A DNA stretch of 64,000 bases from Flavobacteriales bacterium. Lineage in GTDB: Bacteria; Bacteroidota; Bacteroidia; Flavobacteriales_F; PHOS-HE28. Shown in pieces: positions 16,301 to 24,416 of the stretch (position 1 is the stretch's first letter; every line of letters starts with the position of its first letter). Below the pieces are notes generated by a model. The model saw nothing but the letters and a program-made list of their open reading frames with translations. It was not told the DNA's origin and searched no databases. The DNA is taken from contig JACJZJ010000003.1 of NCBI GenBank assembly GCA_020635675.1, forward strand, positions 248,001-312,000, written 5' to 3'. The translations under genes were made by a program, and so were the position numbers.

Positions 16301-18429
16301 ACCGCGTTCGCCGGCGACCAGGTGAAGATGGACCCGCTCGGCCCCGTCGGTGATCCACCAAGCACCAGGTCGGTGTTCGTGCAGATCGTCGTATCCACCC
16401 CGGCGTTCACCACCGGTAACGGGTTCACGTTGACCAGTACGCTGTCGCTGACGATGCAGCCGATACTGTCGGTAAGCGTGACGGTGTAGAATGTGCTCGC
16501 CGTCGGGAAGGCCTGTGGGTCCGGGATGTCCGGAGCGGTCAACGTGGCGCCGGGGGACCAGCTGAAGTCACCGATGCCGGTGGCGTTCAATTGTGCCGTA
16601 TCACCGACACATACCGTCGCACCGCTCCCAGGTGATATGCTCGGAAGGCTCAGCGTGACGCTCACCGTGTCGCTGTTGGAACAGCCCGTGTTCGTTACGT
16701 GGACCACGTAGATCGTGGAGGTCGTGGGCGTGGCAGTGGGGTTCGCCGCGGTGGTGCTGGACAGTCCGATGGACGGTGACCAGCTGTAGGTGCTTCCCGC
16801 AGGCCCCGTGGGGCTTCCGCCGATGACGATGTCGCCGCCTTCACAGATCGTCCCGTCAGGTCCCGCGTCCACGGCGGGCAGGGGGACGATCGCCACATCC
16901 AGCTCCACGGGTTGCGAGGCACAGTTCAGCGCATTGGTCGCGAAGACCGTCACCACGCCTTGTCCGGGCTGCCCCCAGTCCACGGTGATATCGGGTGTGC
17001 CGTTCCCGTCGGTGATCGTGCCTCCAATGACCGTCCAGTCGTAGGTCGCACCGGTGATGTTCGGTGCGGAATAGGCGGCTCCAAGGGTGTTCGTACATAC
17101 CTGCACAGGTCCCGTGATCTGGTCGGGGCCCTCGAACGGTTGCACATCGATCTGCACCACCACGTCCACGGTCTTCGGCGGACAACCGTTGTCCGTCACG
17201 CTCACGCTGAACAGGTAGGGCTGGTCCTGTCCCTGGTCGCAGGAGGTGTTCCAGCAGAAGGTGGAGGTGACGTTCGCCAACCCTTCCACCGGTGAAGTGA
17301 TGGTGGCGGCCGGATTGTAGAGGTTGCCATCGAAGATCGCCCCATTGGCCACGAGCATCAGCGAATCGCCATCAACGTCGTTGAAGCTCATGTCGAAGCA
17401 CAGCTGGTCGCCGGCCTGGACCGAATAGGTCTGGTTGATCACACCGCTAACCGCCGGTGTGTTGTTCGGTGGGCAGGGGATCACCTGCAGCTGCAGGTCC
17501 CGACGTGTGCGGCCGATCAATTGCCCATTCCGGTATTCCTTCACCTCCACGGCCACGACATAGTTGCCCTGGTTCGGCGCCTGGTACTGGGTCAGGCCGG
17601 TCGCGCCATTGATGTAGGAATAGCCTCCGGGGCCGAAGGGTTGGACGACGCTGAACCCCGGGTTGTACCCGACCTCGGGCACCGGCCAGGGCAGTTGGAT
17701 CGGGGGCGGTATGATGCCTCCGCCGAACTGCACCGAATTGTAAGGCGTTTCAAAAGAGAAGATCAACTGGTCGCCATCCGGGTCGGTGGCGGTGTTCAGG
17801 AAGGTCGTGGTATCCGTGGTGCAGAGGAAGGGGATGGGCACACCCAGGAAGTTCGGCGAGGAATTGTTGACCAACGGTGGCGGGATGTAGGCATAGTAGC
17901 CGATGCCCGTACCGTTCGGGTTGTTCAGGTTGTCGATGTCCAGGTTGCGGCAGCACATCTGGTAGTAGAGGTGGTACCCACCGAAGTTCAGGGGCAGGTC
18001 CACCGTGCCGACGAACCGACCCTTCACGGCACACAGGCCCGATCCGACCGTGCAATTGTCCGGCAGGTCGGGTTCGATGGTGACACTATCCGCCAGGAAC
18101 ACGTTCACATCGGCATACTTGACCTTGTCCGCATCCGGATCGTTGGGGTCCTGGATGTACGCACCGACCACCAGCGGGGTGCCATAGTCCTGGTTGAGCA
18201 GCTGGTAGAGCGACTGCCAGTTCGAGTTCGGGCCGCAGTTCATGAAGAACTCGAGGTAGACCTCATAGCGGTACATGCCGCTGCCCGGAGCGGTCTCGCC
18301 CATGTAATTGTATCCCACGTTGCCCCCGACCAGGTGCGTGGCACGCGCGGATAGGCCCGTCAATAGAAGGCAGGCCACCGCGGTCCACGATCGCACGCCA
18401 GGGAAGTTCTTCTTCGTCAGCTTGCTCAT
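13348..18429 (-). CDS. Giant T9SS type B secreted protein with tandem PKD-like repeats
   Basis: 1693 residues; start at 18429 (MSKLTKKNFPG), overlapping the previous stop (ATGA). After a signal peptide ending ARATHLVGG comes an N-terminal ~450-residue region with many Cys pairs, then about 13 repeats of ~75-80 residues. Each repeat is built on ADAGPD-x-x-x-C-x-GD-x-VQL, a WSP turn, and a D-x-x-x-C-x-x-x-DTV strand. A PKD domain (YFWDFGDGGTS) and a CHU_C / gliding-motility-associated sorting domain follow (FTPNGDGDNDLF, YNRWGEKVFES, PGTYFYVI), which directs export by T9SS and surface display. Likely a surface adhesin or gliding filament; the exact role is unknown. Repeats 6-8 are a divergent GGTW subfamily. 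Confidence 0.9.
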   Translation of the reverse strand: MSKLTKKNFPGVRSWTAVACLLLTGLSARATHLVGGNVGYNYMGETAPGSGMYRYEVYLEFFMNCGPNSNWQSLYQLLNQDYGTPLVVGAYIQDPNDPDADKVKYADVNVFLADSVTIEPDLPDNCTVGSGLCAVKGRFVGTVDLPLNFGGYHLYYQMCCRNLDIDNLNNPNGTGIGYYAYIPPPLVNNSSPNFLGVPIPFLCTTDTTTFLNTATDPDGDQLIFSFETPYNSVQFGGGIIPPPIQLPWPVPEVGYNPGFSVVQPFGPGGYSYINGATGLTQYQAPNQGNYVVAVEVKEYRNGQLIGRTRRDLQLQVIPCPPNNTPAVSGVINQTYSVQAGDQLCFDMSFNDVDGDSLMLVANGAIFDGNLYNPAATITSPVEGLANVTSTFCWNTSCDQGQDQPYLFSVSVTDNGCPPKTVDVVVQIDVQPFEGPDQITGPVQVCTNTLGAAYSAPNITGATYDWTVIGGTITDGNGTPDITVDWGQPGQGVVTVFATNALNCASQPVELDVAIVPLPAVDAGPDGTICEGGDIVIGGSPTGPAGSTYSWSPSIGLSSTTAANPTATPTTSTIYVVHVTNTGCSNSDTVSVTLSLPSISPGSGATVCVGDTAQLNATGIGDFSWSPGATLTAPDIPDPQAFPTASTFYTVTLTDSIGCIVSDSVLVNVNPLPVVNAGVDTTICTNTDLVLGGSPTGPSGSIFTWSPANAVSDPSAANPTTTLSATTNFTVVVTDGNTCTDSASVTVSVLQAAAADAGPDLGICPGDSVQLLASGSGTISWSPGTGLSDSLALDPFAMPMSTTTYTLTVNDGSPCLGTDMVTLTVYPEATANAGQDLAICLGDTVQLNATGGGTYGWSPANGLSDANAGDPLAFPSTTTVYVLTVNDTNSCSAVDTLVIAVNQPAHAGTDGGTTVCSSDGPIDLFTLLGGNPDGGGTWTPTDTYVPGGGGGTFTYAVTPQAPCPVDTAVVSIIENVAPNAGTDASLDLCTADAPVDLLTVLGGTPDQGGTWTDPNNDPFNGVFDPALWPGGSVCVYEVPGLAPCANDQAVVSIQVSLTPNAGINTTTSTCGSGVIFEMLDSLAGGPSSGGVWTDPNGDPHPGTFDPATDDAGIYTYTLGTDTMCMANATLTVGVIVPPADAGVDMALCIGDTVQLNATGGAGYAWSPMNDLTDPGIADPQAFPQGTTMYTVLVTDSLGCIASDSLTITVNALPVVDAGPDGTICALSLITIGGTPTGPAGSQYIWTPSAGLDDATNANPQAGPVGNTTYVVEVTDVNGCINADTVVVHVNALPVIDAGADTTVCLGLGVQLSAQGNGTFTWDPSTGLNDPNIADPIASPGQSTTYVVTITDTNSCTSSDTVNVTVNALPTADAGPDLWVCPGSSVQLQGAGGTSYAWSPGATLSDPNSATPLASPASTTVFTLTVTDDNGCNGSDQTTVTVNDDPPIDAGPDQGGCAGDPFTLGGNPSSIPGSSFLWTPATGLDDPNAPNPVATPTVTTTYTLIVSNDTCTSSDQVLITVSAGASPAFNLRLEPGCDGLRGYFTDLSTGADTYFWDFGDGGTSTLAQPEHQFNYGGDITVTLQVTDVDGCTTAITQTYTAGELADHTNVIVPNVFTPNGDGDNDLFTPMTDAILGPCTDMFVYNRWGEKVFESLGNDIVWDGRTFAGVNAIPGTYFYVITVNGMTFKGTVLLNR

Positions 18430-21347
18430 TGCACCACGATCAGTCGTTGCCAGATGCCGTCCGGCGTGTGCAGGACGATACCATAGCACCCGGAAGGCCA
18501 GGATGATGCATCAAAGGTGATCACGCGCTCCCCGTTCCGCAGCTCCCGGCGGACCAGAAGTTCCCCCAACAGATCGTTGATGGTGATGGACCACGCATCC
18601 TTGGCTCCATCCGTGAGCGTCACACGGAACGGACCGGACGTGGGTACCGGGGCGACCGTGGACAACGGATCGCCCGCGTGTTCGGCGATGCCCACCGGTG
18701 TGCAGCTCCATTGCGCCACAAAACCCGGGAAGGTGATCATGCCGTTGGAAGCTTCCTGCCGGATGGTGATCGATCCACCGCTGGAGGTGATCACCCCTCC
18801 GTTCGGCAGCGACCCCAATCCGATGCCGGAGTAGGAGCCGATCAAAGGACTGAACAGGTTCGGGCCATCATAGATGCTGAGGAAATCGAAATTGGGCTCA
18901 AAGGCGAATTCCGAGAAGGTCAGCGTAACGCTCTCCGCATTCGGCGGGGCGATGGTTACGGCTGCACTGTTGCCTGGCGAATAGTTCCCGTTCGGACCTC
19001 CGTCGTCCACGAGCGTTCCATAGCACTCGCTCAGGCTCAGCTGGCCGTTGCCGGGCGTCACGGTCGTGTCACAAAAGATGCTTTCCAGATAATCGATCAG
19101 GTCCGTCTGCACGAGCTGGTCACTGCCGTTGTTGTTGGTCACGGTCAGGCTCACGGTGTAGGTCCCCGTACTGGCATAGGTGTGCTGGGGGCTTTGGTCG
19201 GTGGAGGTCATGCCGTCCCCGAAGTCCCACAGCCAATCCAAAGGAAGGTCGAGGGATTGATCGAAGAACTGGACCGTTCCGTCACAGGTGGTGGTCGGGC
19301 TCGCGGTGAAATGTGCTTCGGGTGGGTCCAGGTTCGGTTGGACGATCACCGAGAAGTCCTCGACCTGTCCGAAGAGCGGGGCGTCGCAGGGGTCGTTCAC
19401 GGAACCGATCACATCCGTGGAGATCCGGAGCCGGAGCGGCGTGCCGTACACCGTTCCCATGGGTATCTCCACCTGGGCGGAGGGGTCGGTCTGCGCCAGC
19501 GCAAAGTACACGAGCTCATCATTGCTGAGATCCCCATCATTGTCCAGGTCGATCCACATGTAGGTGTCTTGATCGTTCTGATCACCGGTGTCGAAATTGG
19601 CCAGGTAGGACTGGCCTTCGGTGACCGTTGCGGTGTTGCCGCAGCTGCGGTCCTGGTAGCCCTCGGCACCATCCGCGCTCGTGCTGCTGATGCCTGCAAA
19701 TGTGAAACCGAGCAGACCGTAACCACAGCAGTAGCTCTGGGTCTGAGGAGAGCAGGTGGCGGGTGTCAGCGCATTGTCCAGGTCCACGGTCACCAGATCG
19801 GCAAGTGTCAGGGTATCGCTGCCATTGGCGTTTGTGACGATAAGGGTCACCGTGTACGTGCCACTGCTCGTATACACATGACCAGGTGATGGAACGTTGC
19901 TCGTTCCTCCATCACCGAAGTCCCATTCCCATCCGGTCGGTCCATTGAGGCTGTGGTCGCTGAATTGTACCTGACCATCACAGGTGAACATGTGGTCCGA
20001 TCCGAAGTCAGCGACAGGTGCGTCCAGGTTCGGCAACACGACCAGGCCGTAATCCTCAGCTTGCCCGTATTGAGGCCCGTTGCAGGCCTGCAACGCCGGG
20101 GAAAAGTCGTAATCGGCCATCACCCGCACACGCAGTGGGACCTGGAGGACAGCGTTCGCCGGGACGATCAATGAATTGGAGGCATTGTTGACGCTCGATG
20201 CCAGGAGCACTTCCTCCGAGGCGCCGAAGGTCCCACTGTTGTCCCAATCCACCCAGGCCCGCACATTGTGGGTGGTGATCGATCCGGTGGTCACCCCGAT
20301 CTGGAACAGGCTTCCTGCCGTGATGGTGTCCAGCATGCAGCTGCGGTCCAGATAACCACCATCGCTGACCGCATCTCCGGAGGTCACCACGGTGCCGTTC
20401 AGGTCCACTGCCAGGATCCCGAACCCGGGGATGCTCGGTGAGGAGTTGGGAACACAGGCGGTGACCGGCTGAGGTCCGTTCTGCGCGATGGTGACCGCCC
20501 CGGCGATGGTGGTGGTATCGCTGCCGAAATCATTCGCTGCGATCAGGGTCACATCGTAGGTGCCGTCCATCACATAGGTATGCGATGGGTCCTGCAGCGT
20601 GTCCGAGGTGCCGTCGCCGAAATCCCATGTCCAGCTTGTGGGAAAGAAGCTCGAAGCATCCGTGAATTGCACATTGCCCGTGCAGCTGAACGGTACGGAA
20701 ACATCGAAGGCCGCAATGGGCGGGGTGTTCGGAGGGAGCCAGTCGAAACGGACGTCCGGTCGGATGGCGCTGAGCAGCAGCTGCCCGTTCGGACTTGAGC
20801 ACACGTTCTGATTGGGTGTGGACCGATAGACCACGCTGCTGAAACCGCTCACGGTGTAGTACATCTGCGCGTTGTTCGAGGTGGCCGTGTTGTGGAAGCA
20901 GGTCTCGATCACCAGGTTGCTGGTCTCATCCCAATGGAACGGTGCATCGAACGGGTGTTGCACCCATCCGCTTTGGACAACGAGGTCCTGTGGTCCCCAC
21001 ACAGGGGTCAGACCGGTGATCCAGGTGGGGCTCATGTTGTTCACGGTCGTGGTGCCGATGCTGACCGTGAAGGAGGTGAGCGTCGTATTGTTGGGCACGG
21101 CCACATGAAAGCTCAACCCCAGGATATCCCCCGTGGACATGCCCGCGGCCGCCAGCTCCGAAGCGAGCACCAGCATCTGATGGCGCGCCCCGGGCAGCAG
21201 GTTGCCATAGGGGGCGGGGTATTGGTTCGCACCGTTCGTGGATTGGCCCGTGCCGATCTCGATCGTGACCTGGGCCTGGGCCACGGGAGGGATGAGGAGC
21301 ATGGCACTGATCAGGAACGCCCCATGGAGGAACGGTTTCGGCATCAT
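18426..21347 (-). CDS. T9SS type A secreted multidomain protein (PKD, GEVED, CUB)
   Basis: 973 residues with a signal peptide (LLIPPVAQAQ). Visible domains in order: an N-terminal beta-sandwich (to ~200); PKD 1 (WTWDFGDGTSDT, ~205-275); GEVED 1 (VRAWVDWDNSGTF, ends GQAEDYGL); PKD 2 (WEWDFGDGGTS); GEVED 2 (MWIDLDNDGDL, ends GQVEDFSV); PKD 3 (WLWDFGDGMTS); a CUB-like domain (CYGTLVDDGGPNGNYSPG) at ~780-890; and a type A T9SS sorting tail ending GIWQRLIVVQ. GEVED domains are often next to metalloprotease or adhesin modules, but no catalytic module is seen here. It is first in the operon, with a -7 box at 21373-21380. Confidence 0.9.
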   Translation of the reverse strand: MMPKPFLHGAFLISAMLLIPPVAQAQVTIEIGTGQSTNGANQYPAPYGNLLPGARHQMLVLASELAAAGMSTGDILGLSFHVAVPNNTTLTSFTVSIGTTTVNNMSPTWITGLTPVWGPQDLVVQSGWVQHPFDAPFHWDETSNLVIETCFHNTATSNNAQMYYTVSGFSSVVYRSTPNQNVCSSPNGQLLLSAIRPDVRFDWLPPNTPPIAAFDVSVPFSCTGNVQFTDASSFFPTSWTWDFGDGTSDTLQDPSHTYVMDGTYDVTLIAANDFGSDTTTIAGAVTIAQNGPQPVTACVPNSSPSIPGFGILAVDLNGTVVTSGDAVSDGGYLDRSCMLDTITAGSLFQIGVTTGSITTHNVRAWVDWDNSGTFGASEEVLLASSVNNASNSLIVPANAVLQVPLRVRVMADYDFSPALQACNGPQYGQAEDYGLVVLPNLDAPVADFGSDHMFTCDGQVQFSDHSLNGPTGWEWDFGDGGTSNVPSPGHVYTSSGTYTVTLIVTNANGSDTLTLADLVTVDLDNALTPATCSPQTQSYCCGYGLLGFTFAGISSTSADGAEGYQDRSCGNTATVTEGQSYLANFDTGDQNDQDTYMWIDLDNDGDLSNDELVYFALAQTDPSAQVEIPMGTVYGTPLRLRISTDVIGSVNDPCDAPLFGQVEDFSVIVQPNLDPPEAHFTASPTTTCDGTVQFFDQSLDLPLDWLWDFGDGMTSTDQSPQHTYASTGTYTVSLTVTNNNGSDQLVQTDLIDYLESIFCDTTVTPGNGQLSLSECYGTLVDDGGPNGNYSPGNSAAVTIAPPNAESVTLTFSEFAFEPNFDFLSIYDGPNLFSPLIGSYSGIGLGSLPNGGVITSSGGSITIRQEASNGMITFPGFVAQWSCTPVGIAEHAGDPLSTVAPVPTSGPFRVTLTDGAKDAWSITINDLLGELLVRRELRNGERVITFDASSWPSGCYGIVLHTPDGIWQRLIVVQ

Positions 21348-21372
21348 GGAACCAGGTGGTTTTCGGTAGGGC

Positions 21373-21380
21373 GAAAGTTA
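21373..21380 (-). promoter_or_regulatory. -7 box for the T9SS-protein operon
   Basis: TAACTTTC on the minus strand, one base off TAnnTTTG, 25 bases before the ATG at 21347. Confidence 0.35.
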
Positions 21381-21512
21381 ACGGATGCCTGCGCGGTGCG
21401 TGGCAAAGCGTGCACCCTTTCCAGGAACCCTGGCCGGCGCCCACCTCATCGATGAACAGTGTGTATTCGTCGAAACTTCCGTGGGGTCCATCCGTATCAG
21501 TAGCCCATTGCG

Positions 21513-22097
21513 ATGGGTACGTCCCCTCAGAGCGTTCCCCATTATGTGCGTTCCATGACCGCTGCCAGGGACGATATGCTGGCACTGGAAGGGGCCAAAC
21601 TGATCGGGGAGTTCACCGGCCGGCTCGATCGTCCGTCGTTCGAGCGGGTGATCGCGAGCGTGGAGGCCCACAGCCTTGCCCGTGGCGATGGCCTTTCCGT
21701 GCGAAAGCGACTGGTGGGCGTGCTGGTCGAGGCTTTGGAGAACATCCTGCGTCACGGAGATCAAGGGCCTCACGACCATTGCTACATACTTGTCCATGGC
21801 ACGGAGGCCGCGTATCGGATCGATCTGGGCAATGCATTGCCGCTCGCTCGTGCCGCGCTGCTCCTGCATCGGATCGACATCCTCAACGAGATGGATGAAG
21901 CGGACATCAAGGAGCACTACCTGAAGTTCCTTGCGAACGACTCGCGCACCATCACGGGCGGCGCGGGATTGGGGCTGTTGTCCATTGCGCGCAGATGCCA
22001 GCGTCCGATCCTGGCCTCATCCGTAGCGATCACCTCCGATCAGGCCTTTCTGGACCTGCGGCTCCAGGTCGTTCGACGTGATCGTGCGGGTGCCTGA
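21513..22097 (+). CDS. SiaB-like protein kinase / GHKL ATPase (DUF6272)
   Basis: 194 residues resembling the SiaB family: a histidine-kinase-type ATPase domain that acts on a partner STAS or response protein rather than through a classical His phospho-relay. The N-box region is RLVGVLVEALENILRHG (conserved E and N for Mg/ATP), and the G-box is ITGGAGLGLLSIARR. Between them is a helix region (LLLHRIDILNEMDEADIKEHY) typical of the family. It is a single gene on plus, with 165 bases between it and the divergent T9SS operon. No partner SiaC-like protein is visible nearby. Role in surface or T9SS regulation is only suggested by location. Confidence 0.75.
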   Translation: MGTSPQSVPHYVRSMTAARDDMLALEGAKLIGEFTGRLDRPSFERVIASVEAHSLARGDGLSVRKRLVGVLVEALENILRHGDQGPHDHCYILVHGTEAAYRIDLGNALPLARAALLLHRIDILNEMDEADIKEHYLKFLANDSRTITGGAGLGLLSIARRCQRPILASSVAITSDQAFLDLRLQVVRRDRAGA

Positions 22098-22174
22098 AAA
22101 GCGAACGGACCCCGAAGGGCCCGTTCCATGGGTCACACAGCGCAACAAGGGTTCTGGCGACCGATCTTCCAAAG

Positions 22175-23407
22175 CTAAGCATCCAGGGCCCCGCTGGCCG
22201 CATATTCCGCCAGATAGGCATAATGGGCCGTCAATGCACCGTCCGTGGCGATCGTCGCGCGATCGATCATCCCTGATGGGTCATCGCCCAACAAGGCCGG
22301 AAGTACACGTTCATACAGGTCGTTCGCGAACGATTCCGATGCATCGCGCGGAAGTTCGCAGGGCAGGTTGTCCACGGCCATGACCGTGATCGACCCCGGT
22401 GTCCCCGTCGGGACCTCGGTGCCCGTTCCCCGATCATAGCCGAAGAAGGGCGCGTCTATCGTCGTGGAGCGCAGGGTGCTGTCGATCGGTCCGTCGACAT
22501 CACAACTGATGTCCGCGATCACCTGCAGGGCCAGGTCCGGTGCTTTCAGGTCATCGTGGGTCAGGATCTTCGGTCCGCGCGCATCCCAGAAATGACAGGC
22601 GAGGTACATGTTCGCCTTTCGGACATAGGGGAGGAAGACCGCATGATGCCCACTGGGATCATGGTGAAAGACCTCCTTGTCGAAGGACCTGCCATCATCG
22701 CGGGCATAGAGGTCGGCCGTATCGAGCACGGTCAACACGGGACCTTTCGTGGAGCTTTTGAGGAACGTCGCCGGATCGACGCGCTGGATACCGGCCAGGG
22801 CGAGCACCTCCAACGCGCCCCTGCCCACGCGCCCGTGGCCGGTGATCACGATGCGTAGATCACCCGCCAGGTGCAGGTGCTTCAACTCCGCTTTCAGTTC
22901 ACCCAGGTCACGACAGGCATGGGCGGGCTTCAAGCTGCGCCCGCCATGGAACAGGTTCCAGGCGCGCAGGGCATTGTAGGCGCCCACCACGCCGGCCCAA
23001 TGACCGAAGGCCAGTACGCGGTGCCCATTCGCATCGGTGAGCAATTCATGATCGATCAACGTGATGCCCCCGTCCAGCACAGCGCGCAGCAGTTTGCGGT
23101 TGTGCGGCTGTTTCTTGATCGTGTGTGAGAAGAACAGGTAGCTCTTTCCGCGCAACAGTTGGTCCACGGGCACCTCCTTCACACCGATGATCAACTCGCG
23201 ATCGGCAAGGTCATCGGTCAAAGGGATGTCAGCATCCATATATTCCTGGTCCGAGAAGGCGCGAACGGGGCTGCGCTGCGCGATGAGGTCCAGACCGGGG
23301 AACCTATCGCAGGCCATCCTGCAGACCCTGGGGGTGAGTGGCACCCGGCGGTCCACAGGGACCTTGCCTTCGCGAATGATGCCGATCCGGCGGTAGTGTG
23401 CTGCCAT
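22175..23407 (-). CDS. NAD(P)-dependent dehydrogenase, saccharopine (Lys1)/alanine dehydrogenase family
   Basis: 410 residues; start at 23407 (MAAHYRRIGIIREGK), since the frame beyond it overlaps the promoter. The N-terminal domain has the AlaDH/PNT signature (GIIREGKVPVDRRVPLTP), IIGVKEVPVDQL and FFSHTIKKQP, and the nucleotide-binding fold shows IVITGHGRVGRGALEV. Bacteroidota encode this as a single-domain lysine-forming saccharopine dehydrogenase-like enzyme; alanine dehydrogenase activity cannot be excluded. It is transcribed divergently from tmRNA with a -7 box at 23422-23429. No other lysine genes are adjacent. Confidence 0.8.
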   Translation of the reverse strand: MAAHYRRIGIIREGKVPVDRRVPLTPRVCRMACDRFPGLDLIAQRSPVRAFSDQEYMDADIPLTDDLADRELIIGVKEVPVDQLLRGKSYLFFSHTIKKQPHNRKLLRAVLDGGITLIDHELLTDANGHRVLAFGHWAGVVGAYNALRAWNLFHGGRSLKPAHACRDLGELKAELKHLHLAGDLRIVITGHGRVGRGALEVLALAGIQRVDPATFLKSSTKGPVLTVLDTADLYARDDGRSFDKEVFHHDPSGHHAVFLPYVRKANMYLACHFWDARGPKILTHDDLKAPDLALQVIADISCDVDGPIDSTLRSTTIDAPFFGYDRGTGTEVPTGTPGSITVMAVDNLPCELPRDASESFANDLYERVLPALLGDDPSGMIDRATIATDGALTAHYAYLAEYAASGALDA

Positions 23408-23421
23408 AATATGCGGGGCGC

Positions 23422-23429
23422 CGAATTTA
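23422..23429 (-). promoter_or_regulatory. -7 box for the saccharopine-dehydrogenase-like gene
   Basis: TAAATTCG on minus, 14 bases before the ATG at 23407. Confidence 0.4.
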
Positions 23430-23480
23430 AGGTCCTCATGGTGGCAAGGGCATGGGATCTGCGCAGGCATGGGCACCGCG

Positions 23481-23488
23481 TACATTTG
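23481..23488 (+). promoter_or_regulatory. -7 box for tmRNA
   Basis: TACATTTG, a full match to TAnnTTTG, 23 bases before the mature tmRNA 5' end at 23512. Confidence 0.5.
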
Positions 23489-23511
23489 CGGTCCGTTCTT
23501 TCAAACCCATT

Positions 23512-23907
23512 GGGGCCGACATGGATTCGACAGCGGCTTCGTGGAACGTGTAAGCATGTCGAGCGTGAGGTGCGGCTCGTATCCCAGTGCCTCAAAGCCG
23601 TAACTGGCAACGTAGATTACGCTCTCGCAGCCTAATAGCCTCAGGCTACAGGCTTTATCCGGGTGAACAACAGTAGCCCGGACGAGTGCCCCTCGGGGAG
23701 GCCCGTCCACCTCCTTCCCGGCCCAGGGGTATCACCATGGAGGACTGGCCGGTGCGGTGGTCCGAAGCATCGGTAAGACAACAGGACCTAAGCCGGAACT
23801 AGGGTGCCGATCCCCAGGTCCCGGTCGAAAACCAATGAACGGCTAAGCATGTAGAAAGCCCGCTCTTCGGTCGTTTGGACGAGGGTTCGATCCCCTCCGG
23901 CTCCACC
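23512..23907 (+). ncRNA. ssrA: tmRNA (transfer-messenger RNA)
   Basis: One-piece tmRNA of about 396 bases. The 5' end GGGGCCGACATGGATTCGAC is the conserved tRNA-like start. Its first seven bases pair with CGGCTCC at 23898-23904 (one G-U), followed by ACC. The T-arm is GAGGGTTCGATCCCCTC (23881-23897). The tag reading frame is at 23606-23635: GGC AAC GTA GAT TAC GCT CTC GCA GCC TAA, giving GNVDYALAA, followed at once by a second stop (TAG, one base later in the tandem). The AAxx-ALAA ending is the ClpXP degradation signal. It rescues stalled ribosomes with SmpB. Several apparent reading frames across it are artefacts. A degenerate copy of its 3' end lies at 23988-24013. Confidence 0.97.
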
Positions 23908-23913
23908 TTTGCC

Positions 23914-23963
23914 TCGCCGAAGCGGAACAACGGGCATCGCCCGGGGTTCCGCGAAGGCGGGCT
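23914..23963 (+). repeat. 50-bp structured direct repeat, copy 1
   Basis: Matches 24300-24349 at 48 of 50 positions. It forms an outer stem GCGGAAC/GTTCCGC around an inner hairpin CGGGC-ATC-GCCCG. The two differences in copy 2 are both A to G: one turns an A-T pair into a G-U and the other is in the loop, so folding is retained. It begins seven bases after the tmRNA end. Confidence 0.85.
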
Positions 23964-23987
23964 TCGCCTCCCCCACGTTCCAGAAAA

Positions 23988-24013
23988 GGTTCCATCCAAT
24001 TCGGCTCGGCCAC
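23988..24013 (+). pseudogene. Degenerate copy of the tmRNA 3' end
   Basis: GGTTCCATCCAATTCGGCTC aligns with the tmRNA T-arm and acceptor strand (GGTTCGATCCCCTCCGGCTC, 23884-23903): the GGTTC, ATCC and CGGCTC blocks coincide without gaps. It sits directly before the GIY-YIG gene, as a displaced gene tail would after integration at a tmRNA 3' end. The match is short, so chance is not excluded. Confidence 0.45.
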
Positions 24014-24062
24014 GGTGGACGCGGTCCACCACAACTTCGGCATCGTGCAGTCGGCCTACCAT

Positions 24063-24416
24063 GTGTATATGCTGAAGTGCTCGAACGGACGCTACTACGT
24101 GGGGTGTACAGAAAACCCTGACCGGCGGATGGATCGGCACGACAAGGGTTTCGTCCACTATGCACGGGACAAGCGTCCTCTGGAATGCATCGCCGTGTTC
24201 GGCTTCCAGGACAAGCACAAGGCCTTCGCTTTTGAGAAGTACCTGAAGACCGGAAGTGGTCGGGCGTTCATGAACAGGCATCTGGTCTGGTCGTGGATGT
24301 CGCCGAAGCGGAGCAGCGGGCATCGCCCGGGGTTCCGCGAAGGCGGGCTCCTTACTTCCTCCGCATCGCCCCGATCACGAAGTAGCTCGCGATCGCTCCG
24401 GCCGCCCCCGCCATGA
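24063..24416 (+). CDS. GIY-YIG nuclease-domain protein
   Basis: A small GIY-YIG endonuclease-fold protein, about 117 residues. The core motif is VYMLKCSNGRYYVGCTE, followed by the catalytic-region RRMDRHDKG and an EKYLKTGSGRAF helix with the metal-binding Glu. I use the GTG at 24063, which gives the usual N-terminus; an in-frame GTG at 24015 and an ATG at 24069 are alternatives. The family core ends at NRHL; the rest of the frame is read through the second 50-bp repeat and overlaps the convergent glycosyltransferase by 65 bases. Copies of such genes often sit next to tRNA or tmRNA genes in Bacteroidota. Here repeats on both sides suggest a cassette. Confidence 0.75.
   Translation: MYMLKCSNGRYYVGCTENPDRRMDRHDKGFVHYARDKRPLECIAVFGFQDKHKAFAFEKYLKTGSGRAFMNRHLVWSWMSPKRSSGHRPGFREGGLLTSSASPRSRSSSRSLRPPPP
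24300..24349 (+). repeat. 50-bp structured direct repeat, copy 2
   Basis: Second copy of the repeat at 23914, 386 bp away start to start. It forms the 3' coding end of the GIY-YIG frame and stops two bases before the glycosyltransferase stop codon. Confidence 0.85.

Noticed and set aside
13700..17200. CRISPR-like regular spacing of similar segments
   Set aside because: The periodicity comes from protein repeats of ~75-80 codons in one open frame; there are no short identical repeats with unique spacers and no cas genes.
23788..24323. Minus-strand open frames of 125 and 174 codons over the tmRNA 3' end and GIY-YIG gene
   Set aside because: They run through tmRNA and the repeats; the peptide text (EPEGIEPSS-type) is the usual artefact of antisense tRNA-like 3' ends.
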